Positions 7,365 to 16,281 of a stretch of 64,000 nucleotides of DNA are shown here, piece by piece (the first letter of the stretch is position 1; each line of letters begins with the position of its first letter). Source of the DNA: Sphingobium scionense (lineage in GTDB: Bacteria; Pseudomonadota; Alphaproteobacteria; Sphingomonadales; Sphingomonadaceae); the NCBI RefSeq assembly GCF_014197035.1, contig NZ_JACIEU010000018.1, positions 46,369 to 110,368 on the forward strand, written 5' to 3'. The notes below the pieces were generated by a model. The model saw only the letters and a list, made by a program, of their open reading frames with translations. It searched no databases and was not told where the DNA came from. The position numbers and the translations under genes are program-made.

Positions 7365-8537
7365 ATGAATTACGAAACTACGCTGACGGGCGAATCGTCC
7401 GCGATCCTCATCGATGAGGAAGAGCGGTCCCGACGCCGTCGCCGGCTGCTGATTATCGGTGGCGTGGTGGCGATTGCGCTGATCGCTGTGGCCGCAGCAT
7501 TGTCGATGCGGGGCAAGGGGGCCGCTACGCCCGATGCTGCGCCGCAGGCCCCTGTCGTGACTGTGACCAGCCCAGGCCAGACGATGGTAGCCCGCACCGT
7601 GAGCGCCACCGGCTCGTTGGCCGCACGGGTCGACATGCCGGTCGGCGTGGTTGGCGAAGGCGGCATGGTGACGCGCGTGCTGGTGCAGCCGGGCGACTGG
7701 GTCCGCGCTGGTCAGGTGCTGGCGACGGTCGAACGTTCGGTCCAGAGCGAACAGGTCAACTCGCTGGCCGCGCAGGTCGAAGTGCAGCGCGCCAATGCCA
7801 AGCTGGCGCAGGCCCAGTTGGAACGCGCCAAGGCGCTGGTCGGCCGGGGCTTCATCAGCGCCGCCGATATCGACCAGCGTACCGCGACCCGCGACCAGGC
7901 GATCGCTCAGGTGCGTGTCGCCGAAGCCCAACTGGCCGAACAGCGCGCCCGCACCGGTCGCCTGGATATCCGCGCGCCAGCATCCGGCCTGGTGCTGACC
8001 CGCACGGTCGAGCCCGGCCAGATCGTCCAAGCCGGCGGCGGCGTGCTGTTCCGCATGGCCAAGGATGGCGAGATGGAGATGCAGGCGCAGGTCAGCGAAG
8101 GCGATCTGGTATCGCTGCGTGCCGGCAACAGCGCGGTGGTGACGCCGATCGGCAGTAACCAGCGCTTCAGCGGCCGGCTCTGGCAGGTATCGCCGGTCGT
8201 CGATCCGCAGACCCGCCAGGGCATCGCCCGCATTGCCCTGTCCTATAATGACGCGATCCGCCCGGGCGGCTTTGCCTCCGCCACCATCACCAGCGGGTCG
8301 GGCAATGCGCCGCTGCTGCCGGAATCGGCGGTGCAGAGCGATGCCAAGGGCAGCTATGTCTATATCATCAACGGCAAGAACCAGGTCGAGCGGCGCGATG
8401 TGAAGATAGGCCAGGTATCCGACACTGGCGTCGCCGTCACCAGCGGTATCACCGGCGCGGAACGCATCGTGACATCGGCCGGCGCCTTCCTGACCGTGGG
8501 TCAGAAGGTCAAGCCTGAAGCACTGAAGGCGCGCTGA
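7365..8537 (+). CDS. RND efflux periplasmic adaptor (membrane fusion protein)
   Basis: This 390-aa protein is the adaptor linking an RND pump to an outer-membrane channel. A cytoplasmic basic stretch (ERSRRRRRLL) precedes one transmembrane anchor (about residues 30-50). Next comes the split lipoyl/barrel-sandwich domain (about 75-230: VLVQPGDWVRAGQVLATVE and LDIRAPASGLVLTRTVEPGQIV) with a helical hairpin between the halves, then a beta-barrel and the membrane-proximal domain. The ATG at 7365 follows GGAGAG. It is co-directional with the RND pump 92 bp downstream, forming a two-gene operon. No TolC-type gene is adjacent. Confidence 0.92.
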   Translation: MNYETTLTGESSAILIDEEERSRRRRRLLIIGGVVAIALIAVAAALSMRGKGAATPDAAPQAPVVTVTSPGQTMVARTVSATGSLAARVDMPVGVVGEGGMVTRVLVQPGDWVRAGQVLATVERSVQSEQVNSLAAQVEVQRANAKLAQAQLERAKALVGRGFISAADIDQRTATRDQAIAQVRVAEAQLAEQRARTGRLDIRAPASGLVLTRTVEPGQIVQAGGGVLFRMAKDGEMEMQAQVSEGDLVSLRAGNSAVVTPIGSNQRFSGRLWQVSPVVDPQTRQGIARIALSYNDAIRPGGFASATITSGSGNAPLLPESAVQSDAKGSYVYIINGKNQVERRDVKIGQVSDTGVAVTSGITGAERIVTSAGAFLTVGQKVKPEALKAR

Positions 8538-8629
8538 CACACGAATCCCGGCCGGGCCAGCGCGCCCGCGCCGGCAGGACTGAATGAATTGGAAGCGGGC
8601 GCGACAGCGTCCGGTGAGGGAAGCCCATC

Positions 8630-11600
8630 ATGAGTTTTCGCAATATCTCCGCATGGGCGATCCGCAATCCGGTGCCGCCGCTGGTCATGTTTGCTGCGCT
8701 GATGCTGGCTGGCGTCGTCAGCTTCATGCGGATGGACATCAACCAGAATCCCGACATCAGCTTCCCCATGGTCAGCGTCACCGTCTCTCAGCCGGGCGCC
8801 GCGCCGACCGAGCTGGAAACCCAGGTGACCCAGCGGGTCGAGGCCGCCGTGCGCGGTATCAGCGGGGTCGAGGACATCACCTCCTTCGCGTCCGAAGGCC
8901 AGTCGCTGACCAATGTTCAGTTCAAGATCGGGACGCCGGTCGATCGCGCGGTCAATGACGTCAAGAATGCCGTCGACCAGATCCGCAGCGACCTGCCCGA
9001 CGGTATTCTGGAGCCGCAGGTCCAGCGCATCGACGTGGATGGCGGCCCGATCGCCTATTTCAGCGCCGAAGCGACCGACCTGACGCTGGAGGAATTGTCC
9101 TGGTATGTCGACAATACGGTCGCCAAGCGCTTGCTGTCGGTCAGCGGCATGGCGGCGGTGCGGCGCGGCGGCGGCGTCAGCCGCGAGATCCGTGTCATCC
9201 TGGCACCCGCACGCCTGCAGGCCTATGGCGTCACCGCCGCGCAGGTGAATGCGCAGCTGAGCCAAGTGAACCTCAACGCGGCCGGTGGCCGCACCGAGAT
9301 TGCCGGCGCCGAACAGTCGATCCGTGTGCTGGGCAATGCCCGCAATGCCCATGACCTGGGCCAGACTCAGATCGCCATTTCCGGCGGCCGCACGGTCAAG
9401 CTTGCCGACATTGCCGAAGTTCGCGACATGTATGCCGAACAGCGCAGCCTGGCGCTGATGAACGGCCGCCAGGTGACCAGCTTCAGCCTGGAAAAGGCCA
9501 AGGGTTCGTCCGACGTCACCGTCTATGACGATGCGATGAAGGTGTTGGACAAGCTGAAAAAGGAAAATCCCAAGGTCCAGTTCAAGCAACTCTATTCCAG
9601 CGTCGAATATACCCGTGGCCAGTATCACAGCGCCATGTCGGCGATGATCGAGGGCGCGGTGCTGGCGGTCGTCATCGTCTTCCTGTTCCTGCGCGACTGG
9701 CGCGCGACGATGATCTCGGCCCTTGCCATTCCATTGTCCGCGATCCCGTCCTTCTGGTTCATGGACATGCTGGGCTTCACGCTGAACGGCATTTCGCTGC
9801 TGGCGCTTAGCCTGGTGGCGGGCGTGCTGGTCGATGACGCGATCGTGGAGATCGAGAATATCGTGCGCCACATGCGCATGGGCAAATCGGCCTATCAGGC
9901 GTCGATCGACGCGGCCGACGAAATCGGCCTCGCCGTGCTGGCGACCACCATGGCGATCGTTGCGGTGTTCCTGCCGGTCGCGCTGATGCCTGGTATTTCG
10001 GGCCAGTTCTTCATCCAATTCGGCATGACCGTGGTCGTGTCGGTGCTGATGAGCCTGGCCGTGGCGCGCCTGATCACGCCGATGATAGCCGCCTATTTCC
10101 TGAAGGCCCATGGCGAAGCGAGCCACGGCGAAGGCTGGCTGATGGACCGCTATATGAACGTGCTCCACTGGTCGCTGGACCAGCGCAAGGCGAAGGCCCG
10201 GCGCGCCCGGGGCGGGTTCCGCAACCGCTTCGTCGGCTTTTTCGTCGACCATCGCGTCTGGACGATGGGCATCGGCATACTGGCTTTTCTTGCCACGCTG
10301 GTCGCCTTTGGCACGCTGCCCATGACCTTCCAGCCGACGATCAACACCGATTTCAGCCAGGTAAAGATCGAGACCGTGCCGGGCAGCACGCTGGCACAGA
10401 CCACCGCCATCACCCGCAAGGTCGCCGACATGCTGGCCGCCGACACGGATGTTGTCGAGGCCGCCTTTGCCGATATCGAGCCGACCAGTGCCGACATCTT
10501 CCTGACGCTAAAGAAGACTCGGCCGATGTCGTCGGTGGAATGGGAGCGCAAGGTCGCGCCCCAGTTCCAGACGATCGCCGACGCGCGGGTCAATTTCCAG
10601 TCGCAGTCGGGCGGTGGTTTCGGCCGAGACATCATCATGATGTATGGTTCGGACGATCCGGAACTACTGGAAAAGACGGCCAACCAGTTGGTGCATGAAA
10701 TGGCCGGCATTCGCGAATTGCGCGCGCCACGCGTGCAGGGCGACATGCAGCGACCGGAAATCATCATCAAGCCGCGCCTTGACCTGGCTGCCAGCATGGG
10801 CGTGACGACGGCCGCGCTCAGCCAGTCGATCCGCATTGCGACGATCGGCGATATCGACCAGAATGTCGCCAAATTCTCGCTGTCCGATCGCCAGATCCCG
10901 ATCCGCGTCGCGCTGGCCGAGGACAGCCGCAAGGACATGTCGACGATTGAGAATATGCCGGTGCCGACGGTGTCGGGCGGATCGGTGCCGCTCAAGGTGG
11001 TTGCCGACATCAGCTTTGGCGCAGGCCCGACGCAGATCCGCCGCTACAACCAGATTCGCCGCGTCGTCGTCGGCGCGGACTTGGCGCCCGGCATCGTCAC
11101 AAGCCAGGCCAACCAGAAGATCAACGCACTGCCGACGATGAAGGCCATCAAGGAAGGCCGCATCCAAGGCGTGCAGAAGATCGAGGCCGGCGACAGCAAG
11201 TTCCAAGCGGAAATGCTGACCAACTTCGTGATCGCCGTCTTCTCCGGCATCATGCTGGTGCTCGCCGTGCTGGTGCTGCTCTACAAGCGGATCATGCCGC
11301 CCTTCGTGAACCTGGGGTCGCTGCTGCTGGCGCCGCTGGGCGGGGCGATCGCGCTGCACATCGCCGGCCAGCCCATGTCCCTGCCCGTGTTCATTGGCCT
11401 GCTGATGCTGCTGGGCATCGTCGCCAAGAATTCGATCCTGGTGATCGACTTCGCGCTGGAGGAAATGGAAAAGGGCGTGCCCAAGCAGGAGGCGATCATC
11501 GACGCCGGCCACAAGCGCGCCCAGCCCATCGTGATGACCACGGTCGCAATGGTCGCGGGCATGGTGCCGACTGCCCTGTCGCTGTCGGGTGACGCCGCCT

Positions 11601-11794
11601 GGCGCGCGCCAATGGGCATCACAGTGATCGGCGGCTTGCTATTGTCGACAGTGCTGACACTGGTGATCGTGCCGGCCGTGTTCAGTCTGGCGCTGGGCGT
11701 CGAGCAATGGGCCGGGCCGCGGCTCAGCCGCCGCTTCCTGACCCACAAGTCGCATGACGGCCATTCGGGCAGCCATGCCCAGCCGGCGGAATAA
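8630..11794 (+). CDS. RND efflux pump inner-membrane subunit (AcrB/MexB/HAE1-like)
   Basis: The 1054-aa protein has family length and layout: a first transmembrane helix, a large porter loop, helices 2-6, a linker, helix 7, a second large loop, and helices 8-12. The proton-relay Asp pair is in LVDDAIVEIEN (about residue 401), and GIVAKNSILVIDFALEE lies in the later helix bundle. It would use the proton gradient to export substrates from the inner membrane or periplasm. Substrates cannot be told from sequence. It shares an operon with the upstream adaptor. The missing outer-membrane factor must be encoded elsewhere. Confidence 0.94.
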   Translation: MSFRNISAWAIRNPVPPLVMFAALMLAGVVSFMRMDINQNPDISFPMVSVTVSQPGAAPTELETQVTQRVEAAVRGISGVEDITSFASEGQSLTNVQFKIGTPVDRAVNDVKNAVDQIRSDLPDGILEPQVQRIDVDGGPIAYFSAEATDLTLEELSWYVDNTVAKRLLSVSGMAAVRRGGGVSREIRVILAPARLQAYGVTAAQVNAQLSQVNLNAAGGRTEIAGAEQSIRVLGNARNAHDLGQTQIAISGGRTVKLADIAEVRDMYAEQRSLALMNGRQVTSFSLEKAKGSSDVTVYDDAMKVLDKLKKENPKVQFKQLYSSVEYTRGQYHSAMSAMIEGAVLAVVIVFLFLRDWRATMISALAIPLSAIPSFWFMDMLGFTLNGISLLALSLVAGVLVDDAIVEIENIVRHMRMGKSAYQASIDAADEIGLAVLATTMAIVAVFLPVALMPGISGQFFIQFGMTVVVSVLMSLAVARLITPMIAAYFLKAHGEASHGEGWLMDRYMNVLHWSLDQRKAKARRARGGFRNRFVGFFVDHRVWTMGIGILAFLATLVAFGTLPMTFQPTINTDFSQVKIETVPGSTLAQTTAITRKVADMLAADTDVVEAAFADIEPTSADIFLTLKKTRPMSSVEWERKVAPQFQTIADARVNFQSQSGGGFGRDIIMMYGSDDPELLEKTANQLVHEMAGIRELRAPRVQGDMQRPEIIIKPRLDLAASMGVTTAALSQSIRIATIGDIDQNVAKFSLSDRQIPIRVALAEDSRKDMSTIENMPVPTVSGGSVPLKVVADISFGAGPTQIRRYNQIRRVVVGADLAPGIVTSQANQKINALPTMKAIKEGRIQGVQKIEAGDSKFQAEMLTNFVIAVFSGIMLVLAVLVLLYKRIMPPFVNLGSLLLAPLGGAIALHIAGQPMSLPVFIGLLMLLGIVAKNSILVIDFALEEMEKGVPKQEAIIDAGHKRAQPIVMTTVAMVAGMVPTALSLSGDAAWRAPMGITVIGGLLLSTVLTLVIVPAVFSLALGVEQWAGPRLSRRFLTHKSHDGHSGSHAQPAE

Positions 11795-11875
11795 GGAGCC
11801 GGGTTCGCGCGGGCAGCCCAATGGCAAAATATGGGGCTTGCCTGAACGAAACGGGCGCGTAACCGTTTCACCGTC

Positions 11876-13141
11876 ATGAAGCTGCTGCGCATGCCCCGTT
11901 CGCCCCTCGACGCCGCTGCCCATCCCGCGCGGCGCATGCGGCTGGTGGCGACGGGGATGTTGCTGGCGATGGCAGCGATTTTCATCGCGGCGCGTGCCAC
12001 CGTCCATCTCCACCCCGCGATCGGCTTCGTCCAGGCCTTTGCCGAGGCGGCGATGGTCGGCGGCCTGGCCGACTGGTTCGCGGTTACCGCCCTGTTCCGC
12101 CATCCGCTGGGCCTGCCGATTCCCCACACCGCGATTATTCCGCGCAACAAGGACCGGATCGGCGACACGCTGGCGATCTTCCTGCGCGACAATTTCCTGA
12201 CCCCGGCCGTGGTCGCGCGGCGGATGCGCGGCATGGACGTGGCCGGCGCGGCCGGCCGTTTCCTCGCCAGCCCGTCGGCGGGTGACGGGCGATTGCGCAT
12301 GGGCGCATCGCGGCTGCTCGCCGACATGCTGGAGGCACTCGACCAGGAGCGGCTGGGCGGGATGGTGAAGGGCGCAATCGGCCAGCGACTACGCGCTATC
12401 AATATCGGCCCGTTGGTCGGCCAGGCGATCGAGGCGGCGATGCGCGATGGCCGTCACGCACCGGTGATGGACGGCATCATCCAATGGGCAGACAAAGCAC
12501 TGGAGGCGAACGACCATCTGATCCGCCAGATGGTGCATGAACGCGCAGGCACGGTGCTGCGCTGGACCGGACTGGACGAAAATCTGGCTAACGCGATTCT
12601 GGGTGGCCTGCGCAAGCTGTTGGCGGACATGGCTGCCGATCCCGGCCACAGCCTGCGCCTCAAGGCCGAGGAAGGCATGGCCAAGCTCGCCTTCGATCTG
12701 CAGTTCGACATCGAGATGCAGGCGAAGGCCGCGAAGATTCGCGACGAGATACTCGACAATCCGGCGATGCAGCGCTGGATCGAGGGGATGTGGGAACAGG
12801 CCCGCACCGGCCTGCTGCGCGCGGTGCGCGATCCGGGCAAGGCGATGGCGGGGCGACTGGGCGAGGCGTTGCAGCAACTGGGCGGCACCCTGCAGGAGGA
12901 TGCGCGGCTGAAGCTGGTGATCAATCGCTTCGTGCGGCGCGGCGCGGTCGGGGCAACGGCAACCTATGGCGATTCGATCGTCAAGCTGGTGAGCGAGACC
13001 GTGCGCGGATGGGATGCCGGCACGGTCACCAGCCGGCTGGAGAATGCGGTCGGCCGCGATCTGCAATATATCCGCATCAACGGCACCCTGGTGGGCGGAC
13101 TGGTGGGGCTGGCGATCCACGCGATCGACACATTCTTCTGA
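11876..13141 (+). CDS. DUF445 family membrane protein
   Basis: The 421-aa protein opens with a basic stretch and a hydrophobic segment (about residues 20-40). The conserved DUF445 block AFAEAAMVGGLADWFAVTALFRHPLGLPIPHTAIIPRNKDRIG follows in pieces over about 55-105. It ends with the second conserved motif, GTLVGGLVGLAIHAIDTFF. The middle is long and helical. The family is membrane-anchored and widespread; its function is unknown. It stands alone after the RND pump, with an 81-bp gap, and is followed by a convergent EF-hand gene. Confidence 0.88.
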   Translation: MKLLRMPRSPLDAAAHPARRMRLVATGMLLAMAAIFIAARATVHLHPAIGFVQAFAEAAMVGGLADWFAVTALFRHPLGLPIPHTAIIPRNKDRIGDTLAIFLRDNFLTPAVVARRMRGMDVAGAAGRFLASPSAGDGRLRMGASRLLADMLEALDQERLGGMVKGAIGQRLRAINIGPLVGQAIEAAMRDGRHAPVMDGIIQWADKALEANDHLIRQMVHERAGTVLRWTGLDENLANAILGGLRKLLADMAADPGHSLRLKAEEGMAKLAFDLQFDIEMQAKAAKIRDEILDNPAMQRWIEGMWEQARTGLLRAVRDPGKAMAGRLGEALQQLGGTLQEDARLKLVINRFVRRGAVGATATYGDSIVKLVSETVRGWDAGTVTSRLENAVGRDLQYIRINGTLVGGLVGLAIHAIDTFF

Positions 13142-13231
13142 GAAATGGTCGGGGCGCATCGGGCCAAAAACGACGCGCCCCGACCGGAACCGGTCGCACA
13201 GAGGAGACGGCTTCCGGTTCCTAGCTGAAAA

Positions 13232-13834
13232 TCAGTCTTCGGGGCCGCCCTCTCCACCCGGCGGCGGCGATGGCGGCAGTTCGTCGGCGCTCAGCACGCC
13301 GTCGCCATTGCGGTCGAGATCATGGAACATGGCGAGCGATGGCGCGGAAAACTCGGCGCGGTCGATCACGCCATCCTCATTGCCATCCTCGGGATAGGGC
13401 ATGGCCCGGCCTGGCGGCGGTGGTGGGGCGGTCTCGCTGCGCTGGCTGCCAGGAGGCGGCCCGGGCGGTGGTCCGCCGGGCGAAGAGCCACCGGCACCGC
13501 CGGGGCCTCCAGGACCGTCACGGCCATGCCCGCGTTCCCCCTGCCCTTCCTCGCGCGGACCGCGCTGATGGCCCAGCATCTGCTGCATCGCTTCGACCGA
13601 GATCGCGCCATCGCCGTCCGAATCCATCGCCGAAAAGCGGCGGTCGAGCCAAGCCTGCATCTCGTCCCGCGTGATCCGACCGTCGCCGTCGGCATCGGCG
13701 GCCCAGAGGCCATCGGGCCGGCCCTTGTCGCCTTGCGACCCTTCCATCCGCGCAGACAGGTCAGCCGGTTGCTGGGCGAACAGCGGCACCGGCAGCAACA
13801 AGGTCGACAATAGCAGCATCGTGGGAAGGCGCAT
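13232..13834 (-). CDS. Secreted EF-hand calcium-binding protein with Pro/Gly linker
   Basis: The 200-aa protein has a signal peptide (MRLPTMLLLSTLLLPVPLFA) and four EF-hand-like loops in two pairs: DADGDGRITRDE and DSDGDGAISVEA, then DGNEDGVIDRAE and DRNGDGVLSADE. About 60 residues of Gly/Pro-rich low-complexity sequence separate the pairs, with another Pro/Gly tail at the end. It is probably a periplasmic or secreted calcium sensor or buffer. The two halves may act as separate lobes around a flexible hinge. It is divergent from the TonB-like gene. Confidence 0.85.
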   Translation of the reverse strand: MRLPTMLLLSTLLLPVPLFAQQPADLSARMEGSQGDKGRPDGLWAADADGDGRITRDEMQAWLDRRFSAMDSDGDGAISVEAMQQMLGHQRGPREEGQGERGHGRDGPGGPGGAGGSSPGGPPPGPPPGSQRSETAPPPPPGRAMPYPEDGNEDGVIDRAEFSAPSLAMFHDLDRNGDGVLSADELPPSPPPGGEGGPED

Positions 13835-13932
13835 CGGGGCTCCTGGATTGGCGTTACCCCAGTTCCTCGCATCGCCGCTTTGCCCCGATATGTCCCAAGG
13901 CGACGCGAATGTTTCAAGCGGACCCGGTCTGA

Positions 13933-13973
13933 AAATTGATGTTGCAACATATCATAAATTGATGTTGTATCAT
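13933..13973. promoter_or_regulatory. Duplicated palindromic operator candidate upstream of the TonB-like gene
   Basis: The 12-mer AAATTGATGTTG occurs at 13933-13944 and again at 13956-13967, a 23-bp period. The first copy extends into the perfect palindrome ATGTTGCAACAT (13939-13950), the second into ATGTTGTATCAT (13962-13973). The block lies 47 bp before the TonB-like start codon, in an otherwise GC-rich region. A metal- or ligand-responsive repressor binding side by side is plausible; its identity is unknown. Confidence 0.5.
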
Positions 13974-14019
13974 TGCATGAGCGCCGCAGGGACGGCGCCA
14001 CAAGAGGAGGGTGCAGTCC

Positions 14020-14709
14020 ATGTATATGACGATGCAACCGGCACATGATGCGACCCGGTCGGGCTATGCCGCACGGCGCAAGTCACCGGTCGGGATAGGC
14101 GGCGCGATCGCCGTCCATGCGGTGGTGGTGGGCGCCTTCCTGCTGATGCCCAAGGAGGTCATCGACTGGGTGCGTCCGGCACCGCCGATCACTGGCTATC
14201 CCGTCCCGCTCCCTCCGCCGCCCGAACCGGCGCCACCGGAACCGAACAACCAGACGGTGCAGACCAACCCGCTACCGCAAAAGCCGACGACCACCGATCC
14301 GATCGTGCCGATGCCCGTGCCGGCCGGCCCGACGGTGGAAACCGGTCCATCCTCACCCTTTGACGGCTCCGGAACCGGGACGGTCATCGATCCGCCCCTG
14401 CCTCCGCTACATATCCCGGTACAGGTCGAAGCCAGCATAGCGCCCAATGCGCTGGGCACTTTTCAGCCCGATTACCCCGGCACGATGATCCGCCAAGGGC
14501 TGGAAGGCAACGTCACCGTGCGCGTTACCATCAGCCCGGAAGGCCGCGTCACCGACATCGTCAAGGTATCGGCCACTGACGAGAGCTTCTGGCTCGCCAC
14601 CCAGAAGCATGCGCTACGCAAATGGCGCTTCCGCCCGGCGACACGCGACGGCGTGGCGGTGAGCAGCATCAAGACGCTGACCGTCCGTTTCACCCTGACC
14701 GATCGCTGA
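14020..14709 (+). CDS. TonB-like energy transducer
   Basis: TonB proteins carry energy from the inner membrane to outer-membrane TonB-dependent receptors. The 229-aa protein has one N-terminal membrane anchor (about residues 28-48, GGAIAVHAVVVGAFLLM) and a long proline-rich periplasmic spacer (PLPPPPEPAPPEP and so on). Its C-terminal TonB domain (about 145-229) contains YPGTMIRQGLEGNVTVRVTI, ALRKWRFRPAT and VRFTL. The ATG at 14020 follows GAGGAGG by 9 bases. No exbB or exbD is adjacent. Regulation through the duplicated motif just upstream is likely. Confidence 0.85.
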   Translation: MYMTMQPAHDATRSGYAARRKSPVGIGGAIAVHAVVVGAFLLMPKEVIDWVRPAPPITGYPVPLPPPPEPAPPEPNNQTVQTNPLPQKPTTTDPIVPMPVPAGPTVETGPSSPFDGSGTGTVIDPPLPPLHIPVQVEASIAPNALGTFQPDYPGTMIRQGLEGNVTVRVTISPEGRVTDIVKVSATDESFWLATQKHALRKWRFRPATRDGVAVSSIKTLTVRFTLTDR

Positions 14710-14761
14710 GCAAAGAACGGGCTGGCAAGCCCCGCCCGTCCCTTTCATGGAGGGATGTTCG

Positions 14762-15256
14762 ATGGATCATTTTGCATCCGCGCCCGCCCTGCCCTATAAG
14801 CGCGGCATGGCGATATTTCCCCGTCCCGTTTCTCCCAAGAGCGCCTTTGGCGACTTCTGGAGCTATTTCCGGCAGCAGCGGAAGCATAAATGGCCGCTGC
14901 TCGGCGTGTCCGCGGCCTTCACCTATGTGATCGTCTGGGCCTTCATCGTCGATGCGAACACCAACACGATGCCGACCCGCAACAAGATCATCTATGTCCA
15001 GAGCTGGGACGCGAACCGATCCGATGCGGCGGTGATCCTGCAGCAGAAGATCGACTTCGCCAAGCGCGAGGCGGCCCTCGTCAAGCAGCAGAAGAAGATG
15101 CAGGGCTTTGCCGACGCATTCGGCATCGAATGGCGCGACGAAGAGGCTCGCAACACCGCACGCCGCAAGGAAGCCGTCCGCCAGATCAATGGCTTGCTGG
15201 ATGAGCGGTTGGCCAAAGCCGAAGGCAAGGCCAAGCCGGCGACCGCGCAACCCTGA
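14762..15256 (+). CDS. Small membrane protein of unknown function, upstream of ribD
   Basis: The 164-aa protein has a short cytoplasmic N-terminus, one transmembrane helix (about residues 56-76, LLGVSAAFTYVIVWAFIV) and a long charged helical C-terminal part rich in Lys, Arg, Gln and Glu. The ATG at 14762 is preceded by GGAGGG with 7-base spacing. It ends 2 bp before the ribD start codon, so it is cotranscribed with ribD. No family is recognised. The tight link may mean a conserved sphingomonad arrangement rather than a flavin role. Confidence 0.65.
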   Translation: MDHFASAPALPYKRGMAIFPRPVSPKSAFGDFWSYFRQQRKHKWPLLGVSAAFTYVIVWAFIVDANTNTMPTRNKIIYVQSWDANRSDAAVILQQKIDFAKREAALVKQQKKMQGFADAFGIEWRDEEARNTARRKEAVRQINGLLDERLAKAEGKAKPATAQP

Positions 15257-15258
15257 CC

Positions 15259-16245
15259 ATGATGAACGACATCGCCGCCGACCGTCGCTACATGGCGGCG
15301 GCGATTGCCCTGTCGGAACGTGGCCGGGGCCTGTCCACCCCCAACCCCAATGTCGGCTGCCTGATCGTGCGCGACGGTCATGTCGTCGGGCGCGGCTGGA
15401 CCCAGAAGGGAGGCCGCCCCCATGCCGAGGCACAGGCGCTGGACGAGGCGCTTGACCGTGCGGAGGGGGCCACCGCCTATGTCACGCTGGAGCCCTGTTT
15501 CCACCTCAGCCCACGCGGCCCCCGCTGCGCCGACCTGATGGCGCGCGCCGGCGTCGCCCGAGTCGTGATCGCGCTGCGCGATCCCGATCCACGCACCGAT
15601 GGCCAGGGCGCAACCTGGCTGCGTGAGCGCGGCGTGACGGTCGAGATGGGGCTGATGGCGGCCGAGGCGGCCGAGGCGATGCGCGGTTTCGTGCTACGCC
15701 AGACGCTGGGACGCCCGGCGGTCACGTTGAAGCTCGGCCTCTCGCTCGACGGGCGGATTGCGCTCGCCGACGGGTCGAGCCGCTGGATCACCGGCCCCGA
15801 TGCCCGCGCCCATGCCCATCTGGAGCGAGCGCGGCATGACGCCATATTGGTCGGCGGCGGCACGCTGCGCGCCGACGCCCCAAGCCTGGACGTGCGCCTG
15901 CCAGGGCTAGAGGATCGATCGCCCCGCCGGCTGCTGCTGAGCCGCAGCCCGGCGCCCGAAGGCTGGAGCGCGATTGCCGATCCGGAGGATATCGCGACGC
16001 TCGACCGGGTCGATCATCTGATGGTCGAGGGCGGAGCCGAGGCCGCCGCCGCCTTCCTGCGCGCCGATCTGATCGACCGGTTGCTGCTCTATCGCGCGCC
16101 GATCCTGATCGGCTCGGGCATGGCCGGGATCGGCGACATCGGTCTTGTCGACCTGGCCGATGCCCATGGCCGCTGGCGCCAGACCGAGGAGCGCCGGCTG
16201 GGTCCGGACCGGCTGGAGGTTTACGCGCGGACGCGCAGCGCCTAG
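15259..16245 (+). CDS. ribD: Bifunctional riboflavin biosynthesis deaminase/reductase RibD
   Basis: RibD deaminates and then reduces the pyrimidine intermediate derived from GTP. The N-terminal deaminase (about 1-145) shows TPNPNVGCLIV, the zinc/catalytic HAE in RPHAEAQAL, and EPCFHLSPRGPRCADLM. The two cysteines of the last motif are nine residues apart, where the usual spacing is eight. The C-terminal reductase (about 150-328) shows TLKLGLSLDGRIA and MVEGGAEAAAAF. An ATG at 15259 is followed by another at 15262; either could be used. It is followed by ribE, ribB and ribH. Confidence 0.94.
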   Translation: MMNDIAADRRYMAAAIALSERGRGLSTPNPNVGCLIVRDGHVVGRGWTQKGGRPHAEAQALDEALDRAEGATAYVTLEPCFHLSPRGPRCADLMARAGVARVVIALRDPDPRTDGQGATWLRERGVTVEMGLMAAEAAEAMRGFVLRQTLGRPAVTLKLGLSLDGRIALADGSSRWITGPDARAHAHLERARHDAILVGGGTLRADAPSLDVRLPGLEDRSPRRLLLSRSPAPEGWSAIADPEDIATLDRVDHLMVEGGAEAAAAFLRADLIDRLLLYRAPILIGSGMAGIGDIGLVDLADAHGRWRQTEERRLGPDRLEVYARTRSA

Positions 16246-16281
16246 ATCAGCGCAAATTTCTTTCCCAAGGATCTGGGCACC

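Noticed and set aside
8501..10252. 583-codon minus-strand frame under the RND pump
   Set aside because: Antisense of the adaptor end and the pump gene; no recognisable protein motif.
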